Numbered from the stretch's first letter, positions 1 to 6,173 are shown. The stretch: 7,436 nt of DNA from Candidatus Sericytochromatia bacterium (GCA_014377495.1 JACMPN010000447.1:1-7436); one strand, 5' to 3'. Program-made: numbers and translations. Notes: a model not told the origin generated them from the sequence alone.

Positions 1-187
1 ACAGGACGACGCCCACGATATGCAGGGCCACCGGCAGGGGGGCGGCGAAGAAGCGGGCGTTGTCGGGGGTGACCGTTGCCCCCGAGGTCAACTGGAACAA
101 GCGGAACATGCCCGCCAAAGCGGGAATGGCACTGAGCAACAACAGCGCGCCCAGCATGATCCGGGCCGATTTGGCGGGTGCCTTCAA
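1..187 (-). CDS. DUF2306-type membrane protein, N-terminal fragment
   Basis: The first 62 residues of a minus-strand protein that runs off the left edge. A charged N-terminus (KAPAKSAR) leads into a hydrophobic helix at about residues 11-28 (MLGALLLLSAIPALAGMF). Residues 41-62 (PDNARFF, then PLPVALHIVGVVL) match the pattern I associate with DUF2306 predicted multi-pass inner-membrane proteins of about 200 residues, whose biochemical role is unknown. I chose a TTG start at 185-187 because AGGAAAG lies 8 nt upstream of it (counting from AGGA). The first ATG in frame, at 155-157, would cut into the helix and has no ribosome site. The gene is divergent from the one at 466, and its C-terminal helices lie outside the window. 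The family call rests on remembered motifs, not a search. Confidence 0.72.
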   Translation of the reverse strand, partial: MKAPAKSARIMLGALLLLSAIPALAGMFRLFQLTSGATVTPDNARFFAAPLPVALHIVGVVL

Positions 188-192
188 GGTAA

Positions 193-199
193 CTTTCCT
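193..199 (-). promoter_or_regulatory. Ribosome binding site that sets a TTG start
   Basis: AGGAAAG on the minus strand, well spaced from the TTG at 185-187. No ATG or GTG in this frame sits at a usable distance, so this site supports the non-ATG start of the DUF2306-type gene. Confidence 0.6.
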
Positions 200-319
200 G
201 CCATGCGGCGGTCCGGACGGTGAATACAGGAGGTACCGAACGCCCGCACGCTCTATGAAACACCGGAACATCACGAGCCTGTGGGTCGAAATCAGCCTTG
301 GGGGGCTGCCTGAAATAAA

Positions 320-331
320 AATGTCGACATT
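320..331. repeat. 12-bp perfect palindrome in divergent intergenic DNA
   Basis: AATGTCGACATT is fully self-complementary. It sits in a locally A+T-rich patch (TGAAATAAA just before it) within otherwise GC-rich DNA, between the divergent genes starting at 187 (minus) and 466 (plus). It could be an operator for either gene. No well-formed promoter was found beside it, so the regulatory role is inferred from position only. Confidence 0.35.
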
Positions 332-465
332 CATCGCCTTGCCGGCCGCCCCAGCGGCTTGCCGACCGACCGCCGCCAGGGGATGTGCCCCTTCCGCTTG
401 GTACAATCGAGACTTCATGATTTGGCCTGCCGTAGTGCCTGCCGCCCCCCCGTCAGGAGTCCCCG

Positions 466-948
466 ATGAACCAGGACAGTGAAACGGTCTCGGACTCGGA
501 CATGGCGGCGATGGTCCTTGCCGATAGCGGCACGGCCGAACGTCTGGCCAGCTTTGGCGAGGCCCAACGGCACCCGCACGGGGCGATCATTCTCCGGTCG
601 ACGATGAAAGACCTGCCTTACGTCGTTTGCCACGGCGCCATGGTGGCCTGCAGCGAAGAAACCCTCTGGCAGTTGCTCAGCGACTTGGACCATATCATCT
701 GCTGCGACAGTGACGACGCCATGCCGGAGTTGCTCTCCGGTGACCGCCTCTCCGATGGCGGACCAAGTGGTGGCGCCGTTCTGCATTGCGAGATACTGGC
801 CCTGGCTGCTGGCGGCATGTGGGTCCACCCTGATTTTCAGGCCCGGGGGGTGGCCGAGGCGATCATCGCCGTCATCGAGGGCAAACAGCTCCGCCTGGGA
901 CCGACCGAGGTCCCCGCCGCCCCGGACGATGCCATCCTGCTCTGGTAA
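466..948 (+). CDS. Hypothetical acidic protein, 160 aa
   Basis: I do not recognise this protein. The frame is believable: AGGAG lies 6 nt before the ATG, third codon positions are strongly G/C, and the stop falls just before the convergent kinase gene. The product is soluble, with no signal peptide or membrane helix, and is rich in Asp and Glu. Residues 52-81 carry several Cys (C55, C62, C79, C80) and an SEETLWQLLSDLDHI helix. Residues 119-140 (MWVHPDFQARGVAEAII) resemble the Q-x-x-G-x-A acetyl-CoA loop of GNAT acetyltransferases, but the rest does not read as a GNAT fold, so this may be chance. A 184-codon antisense frame covers the gene; it lacks a ribosome site and looks like a GC-rich shadow. 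A TACAAT at 402-407 could be a -10 box, but it has no partner -35. Confidence 0.7.
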   Translation: MNQDSETVSDSDMAAMVLADSGTAERLASFGEAQRHPHGAIILRSTMKDLPYVVCHGAMVACSEETLWQLLSDLDHIICCDSDDAMPELLSGDRLSDGGPSGGAVLHCEILALAAGGMWVHPDFQARGVAEAIIAVIEGKQLRLGPTEVPAAPDDAILLW

Positions 949-993
949 CGTCGCCATCCGGCCAGACACCCGCCCAACCTTGGCCAGCCGACT

Positions 994-2574
994 CTACGTC
1001 GCTGGCACCGCAGTCACACGGCCCAAACCGGAAACCGGCAGGTAGACATGGAACGCCGCACCGCAACCGACCTGCGACTCCATTTCAATCCGACCACCAT
1101 GGGCTTGAACGACGGCATAACAGATCGACAGACCCAGCCCCATCCCCTCACCGATCGGCTTCGTCGTAAAAAACGGATCGAAGATTTTATTCTGAATTTC
1201 CGGCATGATCCCAATGCCTTCATCGCTGATGCTGATCACGATCTCTTGGTCCCTTAAGGCCGTGTGCAGTCGGACCACACCCGTGCCCAACGTCGCCTGA
1301 CCGGCATTCATCAACAAATTTGTGACAACCTGATTGATTTGGCCGCCATTGACCAGCAGATCGGGGAGATCGTCAAACTCTGCCACAAAATCCACCCGAC
1401 CCCGAAACTGGCTTTGGACGAGATTCACCGTGGCGAGCAACCCATCGGTGAACTTGTCAGAGGAGATTGCTTGATGATTGACGTCCAAACTGAACGTCCG
1501 CAGGTCGGCAATGATCTGGCGAATCCGTTTGCAGCCAGTCAGGGCGGCTTCGATCGTGATTGGCAAATTCGCCATCGTCCGCTCGTAATTGACCCTGGCC
1601 TTGGCCTCAGCGATCAGCTTTGCGGACGCCTCACTTAGTTCGATCCTGTCGATTTGTTGCCAGACCTGTCCCAGGTCCTCGACGATCAATTCGAGAAATT
1701 CCAGATGGCCTTGGATGATGGTGATCGGGTTGTTGATTTCATGGGTCATGCCGGCAGCCATCAGGCCCATGGACGCCATCTTTTCGTTATGTAGCAGGTT
1801 CGCCTGTGCCACCTGCAAGCTCAGCAAGGCCGCCTGCAATTGATCTTCAACCTGCTTCTGATCGGACATGTCGAGGACGTAACTGATGGCATCCTGCTCG
1901 GCACTGTCCAGCAGGGACCCGCCGAGGAAGACCGGCACCAGATGACCCTGCTTGTGGATGTAGTTCTTGCGGAAAGGCTTGAACCGGCCCGTGGACATCG
2001 CCTGCCGGACGGCCTCGTTATCCAGGTGAAGGGCGTCGGGAGGGGTCAAATTCCGCCATTCGAGGCGGCCGGCGGCGAAGTCTTCCCTGGAATACCCGAT
2101 GAGGCTCAGAAAGGCATCGTTGGCCTCGCTGATGCGGCCTGTGCCACTCGTGACGACGAGGCCGATCAGATCGGCCTCCTCCAGTTTGTGGTACTTCATC
2201 TCGGTGCGCCGTTGGGCTGTGTTGTCGTTAAACGTGATGACGAGCCCATCCGCCATGGGGTACACACTGACCATCAGGTATTTGCTGTGGGCCTGATCGA
2301 AAAACTCCGTCGTCAGCGGTCGACGCTCCGACATAACCCGCCGGCAGACCGCCCCAAAAGGCGTGTCCAGACAATCGGGCACGCCCAACCACAGAGAAGT
2401 CCCTGACTGGTCCTCAGTCCAATGGAGCAGCAGGGCCGTTTTCGGACTGGCAAAGGTAATCTGCCAGGTCTGATCCACCGCCAGAAACCCATCTGAGATG
2501 GTGTCCAGAATTTCCGAGAAGTTCTGGTGCGATGCGTTGGCGGAAGGCTCTGACTGACTCGGGTGAGGGTACAT
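994..2574 (-). CDS. PAS-PAS sensor histidine kinase (soluble)
   Basis: A 526-residue two-component kinase without membrane segments, so probably cytoplasmic sensing. In order: a first PAS domain at about 18-118 (EILDTISDGFLAVD), a second at about 133-238 (VTSGTGRISEANDAFLSLIGYS) closing with a PAC-like VLDMSDQKQVEDQL, a short coiled coil at about 239-265, the HisKA phosphoacceptor helix with H-box MTHEINNP (His278), and a C-terminal ATPase domain. The ATPase shows the N-box with Asn423 (LLMNAGQA), G1 DEGIGI (451-456), F-box FDPFFTTK (465-472) and G2 GMGLGL (477-482), so it looks catalytically intact. About 80 residues separate His278 from LRTFS, roughly 30 more than in typical NtrB-like kinases, which indicates an extended dimerisation hairpin. 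The ATG at 2574 was chosen because the only longer start (TTG, 2679) lies upstream of the predicted promoter; its own ribosome site is weak (GAG, 9 nt upstream). No response regulator is in view, so ligand and output are unknown. Confidence 0.93.
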   Translation of the reverse strand: MYPHPSQSEPSANASHQNFSEILDTISDGFLAVDQTWQITFASPKTALLLHWTEDQSGTSLWLGVPDCLDTPFGAVCRRVMSERRPLTTEFFDQAHSKYLMVSVYPMADGLVITFNDNTAQRRTEMKYHKLEEADLIGLVVTSGTGRISEANDAFLSLIGYSREDFAAGRLEWRNLTPPDALHLDNEAVRQAMSTGRFKPFRKNYIHKQGHLVPVFLGGSLLDSAEQDAISYVLDMSDQKQVEDQLQAALLSLQVAQANLLHNEKMASMGLMAAGMTHEINNPITIIQGHLEFLELIVEDLGQVWQQIDRIELSEASAKLIAEAKARVNYERTMANLPITIEAALTGCKRIRQIIADLRTFSLDVNHQAISSDKFTDGLLATVNLVQSQFRGRVDFVAEFDDLPDLLVNGGQINQVVTNLLMNAGQATLGTGVVRLHTALRDQEIVISISDEGIGIMPEIQNKIFDPFFTTKPIGEGMGLGLSICYAVVQAHGGRIEMESQVGCGAAFHVYLPVSGLGRVTAVPAT

Positions 2575-2616
2575 TGAGGCGGGCTCGATTTCGGTGTTGC
2601 GATAGAACAAACGGAA

Positions 2617-2646
2617 ATTATACTGGGGGCTCGATCCGCATGACCA
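2617..2646 (-). promoter_or_regulatory. Sigma-70-like promoter of the histidine kinase gene
   Basis: On the minus strand a perfect -10 box TATAAT (2617-2622) is preceded, after an 18-nt spacer, by TGGTCA (2641-2646), 4 of 6 matches to TTGACA. Transcription would start near 2610, giving a leader of about 35 nt before the ATG at 2574. This is the clearest promoter in the window. Confidence 0.55.
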
Positions 2647-2841
2647 CTGCAGATGATCGGGACAAGGGAGCGGCCGCAAGCCACAGCGAGCGACTCAGGC
2701 TCCCAACAGCCGGTGTAGGGCAGGATTTGTATCGACCCACTGATCCGATTGTCGTCCCCTGGCCAGGCGGATTCATGGTTGTAAGCACGAAAATGCCGCA
2801 TGCAGGGGGATTTATACGGGATGTGGCTGGTTATGGTCGCC

Positions 2842-2856
2842 ATGTTAGGCTAACAT
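2842..2856. promoter_or_regulatory. 15-bp perfect inverted repeat, candidate operator
   Basis: ATGTTAG-G-CTAACAT: 7-bp arms around one central base, 33 bp upstream of the ATG at 2890. The TAACAT in its right half could serve as a -10 box (TGGTTA sits 17 nt upstream, a poor -35), in which case a bound repressor would block RNA polymerase. The form and position are typical of a dimeric repressor site, such as a TetR-, MarR- or ArsR-type regulator. No such regulator gene lies in the window. Confidence 0.45.
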
Positions 2857-2889
2857 ACCGCTTGTCCCGCCTTGATTGGGAGCTCCTCC

Positions 2890-3318
2890 ATGTTTAAAGC
2901 CAACATTTACCTAAACTTCAACGGCAACACCGAAGAGGCATTTGACTTCTACAAGTCCGTCTTCGGCGGTGACTACACGGCCCTCCGGCGCTTCCGGGAC
3001 ATCCCCGACGGTCCGCCGCTGCCCAGTGAAGTCAGCGATAAAATCATGCATATCGCCCTGCCGCTCGGCGAAAACATGATGCTGATGGCGACAGATGCCC
3101 TCGAATTGATGGGCCAACAGCTGACGGTAGGCAACAACTTCTACATCTCGCTCTATCCGGAATCCGAAGAGGAAGGCCATCGGCTGTTTGCGGCACTGTC
3201 AGAGGGCGGAAAAATCGAGGCGGAATTCCTGGCGATGTTCTGGGGTGCCATGTTTGGCTCGTTCGCCGACAAGTTCGGTGTGCAATGGATGTTCAGCTTC
3301 GAGCCGCCCAAGGCGTAG
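2890..3318 (+). CDS. PhnB/YjdN-like VOC (glyoxalase-fold) protein
   Basis: A 142-residue single-domain protein of the vicinal oxygen chelate superfamily, in the PhnB-like branch often mislabelled 3-demethylubiquinone methyltransferase. Family signatures in order: YLNFNGNTEEAFDFYKSVFGG (about 7-27, the opening strand and helix), the central strand KIMHIALPLGENMMLMATDA (51-70), NNFYISLYPESEEEGHRLFAALSEGG (82-107), and the C-terminal FWGAMFGSFADKFGVQWMFSFE block (117-138) that closes almost all members. The length is normal. Substrate and metal use in this family are mostly unknown. The ATG at 2890 follows GGGAG by 7 nt; the frame also opens at a TTG at 2872, but that would place the ribosome site inside the gene. 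It is probably monocistronic and possibly controlled by the palindrome 33 bp upstream. Confidence 0.9.
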   Translation: MFKANIYLNFNGNTEEAFDFYKSVFGGDYTALRRFRDIPDGPPLPSEVSDKIMHIALPLGENMMLMATDALELMGQQLTVGNNFYISLYPESEEEGHRLFAALSEGGKIEAEFLAMFWGAMFGSFADKFGVQWMFSFEPPKA

Positions 3319-3383
3319 TCCCGGGATCGCGATCGTCGTGGCGATCAGGGGCGTCTTGCAGGGGCGCACGCAACACGGGCGGT

Positions 3384-3408
3384 GTTTCAGATAGACGTGT
3401 CCTGAAAC
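3384..3408. repeat. Inverted repeat between convergent genes
   Basis: GTTTCAG (3384-3390) and CTGAAAC (3402-3408) are perfect 7-bp arms with an 11-nt loop, lying between the stop of the PhnB-like gene and the stop of the methyltransferase. The position suits a shared transcription-ending hairpin, but no T-run follows on either strand, so it is not a standard intrinsic terminator. The rest of 3319-3504 shows no gene. Confidence 0.4.
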
Positions 3409-3504
3409 CTTGCTCGCACCACTTGACAAAGCCGGCCGGGAGGCTTGCTTGACCTCGCTCGCCGCTGCGGATGGTCTGGCACTGCCGGGTACTGCCACTT
3501 CCAG

Positions 3505-4131
3505 TCATTGCCGGAGTCCTTTTCGGTGGCAAAGACCAAGGTGCCATTCACCATCCGCCGACGGCCTCAGGTCCACGGTGGCGAACACTGGCGCAAACCG
3601 CATTTGTATCTCCTCCACCGTGGCCTTGAACGGAGGTCCGCCGACCTTGTTTGGATTGGTGTAGAACATCCCGACCAGCATGCCGTCAGGTTTCAAGAGC
3701 CGGTCGACCACCGTCACATAGGCGTCCCGCTGCTCAGGAGCGATGGCGCAATAACATGCCAATTCCAGGACGCTGTCAAACTGACCGTTCAAAGTGTCCG
3801 GGAGGGCGAAGATGTCCGCCTGGAGCAGGGTCGGTGCGAGGCCTTCGGCGGAGGCACGGGCCTGCAGCGCCTGTAACGGTGCCGCAGCGAAATCGATCCC
3901 GGTGACGTCGAAGCCCAAGGCGGCAAATGCCGTGACTTCCCAGCCTGTGCCGCAACCCGGGACGACCATTTTGCCGACGGGCAGGTGCCCATCGTGGAAC
4001 GCCTGCAGCAAGGGCCCTTCCGGTGCGCCCGAATCCCAGCCGGTATCCCCCTTTTCATAGCGTTGTTGCCAATAGTTGGCCGCTTCAACAGGTGGACGGT
4101 TGCCTTGACTCGTCATGTCTTGATTTCCCAT
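3505..4131 (-). CDS. TPMT-family SAM-dependent methyltransferase
   Basis: A 208-residue class I methyltransferase of the thiopurine S-methyltransferase group, close to the usual bacterial length. N-terminal family motif YWQQRYEKGDTGWDSGAPEG (20-39), SAM-binding motif I VVPGCGTGWEV (56-66), acidic SAM-ribose strand GIDFA (78-82, Asp80), motif II QADIF (104-108), ELACYCAIAPEQRDAYV (123-139), motif III LLKPDGMLVGMFY (145-157), and the GGPPF block (164-168) seen in TPMT and plant or bacterial halide/thiol methyltransferases. Known relatives methylate thiols, selenium or tellurium species, or halides; the substrate here cannot be told. The start at 4131 follows GAGG by 5 nt. An alternative ATG five codons later (4116) overlaps the end of an upstream short frame. 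The gene lies downstream of the kelch gene on the same strand, but a strong terminator separates them. Confidence 0.9.
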   Translation of the reverse strand: MGNQDMTSQGNRPPVEAANYWQQRYEKGDTGWDSGAPEGPLLQAFHDGHLPVGKMVVPGCGTGWEVTAFAALGFDVTGIDFAAAPLQALQARASAEGLAPTLLQADIFALPDTLNGQFDSVLELACYCAIAPEQRDAYVTVVDRLLKPDGMLVGMFYTNPNKVGGPPFKATVEEIQMRFAPVFATVDLRPSADGEWHLGLCHRKGLRQ

Positions 4132-4388
4132 CGGATCCTCACGATTGATTCTGCCCTGCCCCGGGCAAAGGCGTCTGCCGCAAACGCTTTAAAGCCCATT
4201 CCGGTAAGTGCGACCGCATGAACTTCTCGTGCATCGTATACATCGAGTGGCGCCACGACAATTCCCCCATGTCCGGAGTGCCGGTTTGACCTGCGCCTGC
4301 ACCAGACATTGGGCCAACAGGCTGACCGGAAGGGACCCAGTCTCAATGCGTGGATAAATAGCGTCTATGCGCAGCACGGCATCTAGGC
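4132..4388. other. Upstream region of the methyltransferase gene; no gene firmly supported
   Basis: Two minus-strand frames read partly like protein here. One, from about 4388 to 4270, includes DAVLRIDAIYPRIETGSLPV. The other, from about 4270 to 4113, includes APLDVYDAREVHAVALTG. The second ends at a TGA (4113-4115) that overlaps the methyltransferase's alternative ATG at 4116 in an ATGA pattern. Neither frame has an ATG with a ribosome site near its beginning, and I recognise neither, so this could be a frameshifted gene remnant, a short unannotated gene, or chance. GTGGCGCCAC (4247-4256) is a 10-bp palindrome. I found no convincing promoter for the methyltransferase. Confidence 0.3.
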
Positions 4389-4434
4389 AAAAAAGTGGCC
4401 CGAGACTGCCGTTGGCAATCATCGGGCCGCTTTT
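4389..4434 (-). terminator. Strong intrinsic terminator after the kelch gene
   Basis: On the minus strand, outer arms GGCCCGA and TCGGGCC enclose an inner stem (GATTGCC pairing GGCAGTC with one G-U, loop AAC) and are followed, two bases later, by TTTTTT. The flanking AAAAG and CTTTT also pair after one mismatch, so the structure is nearly symmetric and would give TTTT on the plus strand too. It lies 17 bp past the kelch stop codon and should keep kelch transcripts out of the methyltransferase gene. Confidence 0.85.
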
Positions 4435-4451
4435 CAAACGCCGCTGTCGGC

Positions 4452-5447
4452 TTACTTCCCGCCGAAGGGGAACGGCAGACCCCAGGTCTTGCTATTGAGC
4501 GTCCCGCCGCTCGTCCGGCCACCAGTGACGACCATCCGTTCGCCGAGCTTGCAGGCGGTCGGGGCCATCAGGGCCACGGGCAGCGATTGCCGGATTGTCC
4601 AGGTATTCGTGCCCAGGTCATAGGACTCGACGACGGCAGAAGGACCAGCCGCCGTCTGGCCGCCAATGACGAACAGGTGGTTGCCATAGATGGCAAAACC
4701 GGCATTGACCCGGGGGGTCGGCATCGGAGCGCCCGTCGTCCACTTCTTCAATTCGGTGTCCCAGCGATCCACGGATCCGGTCGGACCGGCTTCACTAAAA
4801 CCACCAGCCACGACGAACTGGCGATCGCCGAGGATGGCGGAGACGGCGCCGGTGCGGGCGTTGGGCATGTCCGGCAGTTTCCGCCAGGCCATCGTCGTCC
4901 CGTCAAATACCTCGAAGGTGTTCAGGACCTTGCCGTTGGTATCGCCACCGGCGACGTAGGCCATCAGGCCATGACCGGCGGCGGCGGCACCGGAGCGGGC
5001 TGTCGGCATCGGGGCCACGGTGGACCAGGTCTTGGTGTCCGTGCGGTAAATTTCCGTCTTGTTCAACGGGCCAGCCCCGCTGGTGCCGCCGGTGACGAAG
5101 ATCCGGTCGGCCGGGATGATCACGGCGGATTGACCGTACCGTGCCGTCGGCATCGGCTTCAGGGTCTCCCACTTGTCGAACGTGAAGAACGTCTCGAACG
5201 TCGCCAACGGGGTCTTGCCGGCGCCCTGGCCACCGATGGTGTACATCGTGAAACCGTTCGGCAACGCCGTGGCGCCGTAGCGGGCCGTCGGCGCATCCGG
5301 ATAGCTGAGCCACGTGGCCTTGGCCGTCGCACTGGCGCCGGTGACGCCGGGCGAAACCATCTGGGACACGGGGGCGTGACAGCCGGCGATCCCGACGAGG
5401 AAGGCGGCACTGACGGCCAAGCGCAGGGATCGGATCGGACGCTGCAT
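4452..5447 (-). CDS. Kelch-repeat beta-propeller lipoprotein
   Basis: A 331-residue exported protein. Residues 1-23 form a lipoprotein signal: MQRPIRSLR, a hydrophobic core, and a lipobox ending IAGC with Cys23 as lipidation site; His24 at +2 does not look like inner-membrane retention. The rest is six kelch repeats, each with a hydrophobic strand ending in GG, a Trp about 20 residues later, and an MPTAR-type turn. The GG pairs fall at 72, 120, 167, 215, 262 and 309, a very regular 47-48-residue spacing that predicts a six-bladed propeller with no added enzyme domain. The likely role is surface or periplasmic binding; partner unknown. Start: the ATG at 5447 has GAGGAAG just upstream, whereas an ATG seven codons earlier (5468) has no ribosome site. 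The last repeat lacks the full MPxxR turn. Confidence 0.9.
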   Translation of the reverse strand: MQRPIRSLRLAVSAAFLVGIAGCHAPVSQMVSPGVTGASATAKATWLSYPDAPTARYGATALPNGFTMYTIGGQGAGKTPLATFETFFTFDKWETLKPMPTARYGQSAVIIPADRIFVTGGTSGAGPLNKTEIYRTDTKTWSTVAPMPTARSGAAAAGHGLMAYVAGGDTNGKVLNTFEVFDGTTMAWRKLPDMPNARTGAVSAILGDRQFVVAGGFSEAGPTGSVDRWDTELKKWTTGAPMPTPRVNAGFAIYGNHLFVIGGQTAAGPSAVVESYDLGTNTWTIRQSLPVALMAPTACKLGERMVVTGGRTSGGTLNSKTWGLPFPFGGK

Positions 5448-5450
5448 GGG

Positions 5451-5457
5451 CTTCCTC
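5451..5457 (-). promoter_or_regulatory. Ribosome binding site choosing the kelch start
   Basis: GAGGAAG on the minus strand, with the GAGGA core 5 nt from the ATG at 5447. It lies inside the longer open frame, which argues that the upstream ATG at 5468 is not the start. Confidence 0.7.
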
Positions 5458-5488
5458 GGGTTATTCATTAAGAATAGACAAAGATCAG

Positions 5489-5516
5489 TTTATCGTTTGT
5501 AGCTAGAAATGTCCAA
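5489..5516 (-). promoter_or_regulatory. Candidate promoter of the kelch gene
   Basis: In an A+T-rich patch upstream of the kelch gene, TTGGAC (5511-5516) and GATAAA (5489-5494) are separated by 16 nt on the minus strand. The boxes match the sigma-70 consensus only partly (3 and 4 of 6), so this is a modest prediction based mainly on position. Confidence 0.35.
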
Positions 5517-5640
5517 TCCCTCAGGTCAACGGGGCTGGATAACGGTCGACCAACACAGTCAGCCTTTGCGGGCATCCGTGTCATTCCCGGAGCCTCGCCG
5601 GACTAGGACGTGAGAGGATCGTGCCTGTAACCGTCCCCCT

Positions 5641-5645
5641 GAGGA
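5641..5645 (+). promoter_or_regulatory. Ribosome binding site choosing a GTG start
   Basis: GAGGA lies 6 nt before the GTG at 5652. The frame also opens at a TTG at 5646, which would directly abut this site and is therefore unlikely. Confidence 0.6.
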
Positions 5646-5651
5646 TTGCCC

Positions 5652-6032
5652 GTGAACCGTCACTTTGATCCCGACCAGTCGCCACCGGGCCCCAAGACCG
5701 ACCTGTTGCTGCTGCACCATGTCTTCGACTGGAAGCCCGGGATCGCCGCCTTCGGACAAGCAGCCTACGTGGTGCCGGTCAAAGGGGGAGGCATCAGCAA
5801 TGAACCGATCCTCTGGCCCGTTTCGGTGGACTGGGCATACGCGCAAAAAGCCATCGGCCTATTGGAAGGACGCGGGTTCCACATCAATGTCGCCCCCGAC
5901 TCCCCGTCAGGCTTCGTTGTCCGCATCACGTGTGTCATTGGCGCAGTCGAGTCACGGGCCGAGACCCCAGCGCTGGCGTTTACCCGGGCAGCCCTCAAAG
6001 GGGTCGTCACCTGCCTGATCGTCAAGAACTGA
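5652..6032 (+). CDS. Small protein resembling the phage ABA-sandwich family
   Basis: A 126-residue soluble protein with no signal peptide. Its layout resembles the small phage and prophage proteins of the ABA-sandwich type: an N-terminal helix followed by W (DLLLLHHVFDWKPG, 17-30), a central PVSVDWAYAQKAIGLLEGRGF (56-76) like the 'PSTDIAAAWEVVEKL' segment of that family, a beta stretch (77-98), and a closing AETPALAFTRAALKGV (103-118) that strongly recalls the 'TPALAICRAALKAV' ending. The function of that family is unknown. No other phage gene is visible, so it may be a lone prophage-derived or domesticated gene. The start is GTG, supported by GAGGA. The family call is from remembered motif patterns and needs a profile search. 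Confidence 0.6.
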   Translation: MNRHFDPDQSPPGPKTDLLLLHHVFDWKPGIAAFGQAAYVVPVKGGGISNEPILWPVSVDWAYAQKAIGLLEGRGFHINVAPDSPSGFVVRITCVIGAVESRAETPALAFTRAALKGVVTCLIVKN

Positions 6033-6129
6033 CAGCGTTGCCTGGATCAGTGCGCCTCGGCCGGCGTAGCAAGGTCTCCCGCCACCGATGGTCTCTGAAT
6101 TGACCAGCATACAAAACACGGATTGGCCG

Positions 6130-6143
6130 CTTGGCTTGCCAAG
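6130..6143. repeat. Inverted repeat in the leader of the efflux-linked unit
   Basis: CTTGGC-TT-GCCAAG: 6-bp arms, 2-nt centre, upstream of the leader ORF at 6208. It overlaps a weak promoter-like pair (TTGGCT at 6131-6136, TATGGT at 6155-6160, 18-nt spacer), so it could be an operator over a -35 box. A better -35-like box, TTGACC (6100-6105), lacks a -10 partner. Confidence 0.35.
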
Positions 6144-6173
6144 GACGTGAGACCTATGGTTACTTGCCAACCA

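Larger units (their letters stand above)
2575..2889. other. Divergent intergenic region with two sets of regulatory signals
   Basis: 315 bp between the minus-strand kinase and the plus-strand PhnB-like gene. It holds a good sigma-70-like promoter for the kinase at its left end and an operator-like palindrome near its right end. The middle (about 2650-2835) shows no ribosome site leading into a believable frame, no terminator and no RNA structure that I can recognise. Frames crossing it are open only because of base composition. Confidence 0.6.

Noticed and set aside
229..235. Perfect AGGAGGT Shine-Dalgarno-like sequence on the plus strand
   Set aside because: No start codon lies at a usable distance; the first ATG (255) is 19 nt away, and its frame lacks coding character and overlaps the start of the gene at 466.
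402..407. TACAAT as a promoter -10 for the gene at 466
   Set aside because: No -35-like hexamer occurs 15-19 nt upstream, so it is mentioned only within the gene entry.
415..969. 184-codon minus-strand frame opposite the 160-aa protein
   Set aside because: No ribosome site and composition typical of an antisense shadow; the plus-strand frame has a good ribosome site and G/C-rich third positions.
2575..2679. 35-codon N-terminal extension of the kinase starting at TTG 2679
   Set aside because: The extension would begin upstream of the TATAAT promoter at 2617-2646, and its residues do not look like part of a PAS domain.
4395..5471. 358-codon plus-strand frame opposite the kelch gene
   Set aside because: Rich in Gly, Arg and His without domain features; the minus strand encodes six clear kelch repeats and a lipoprotein signal.
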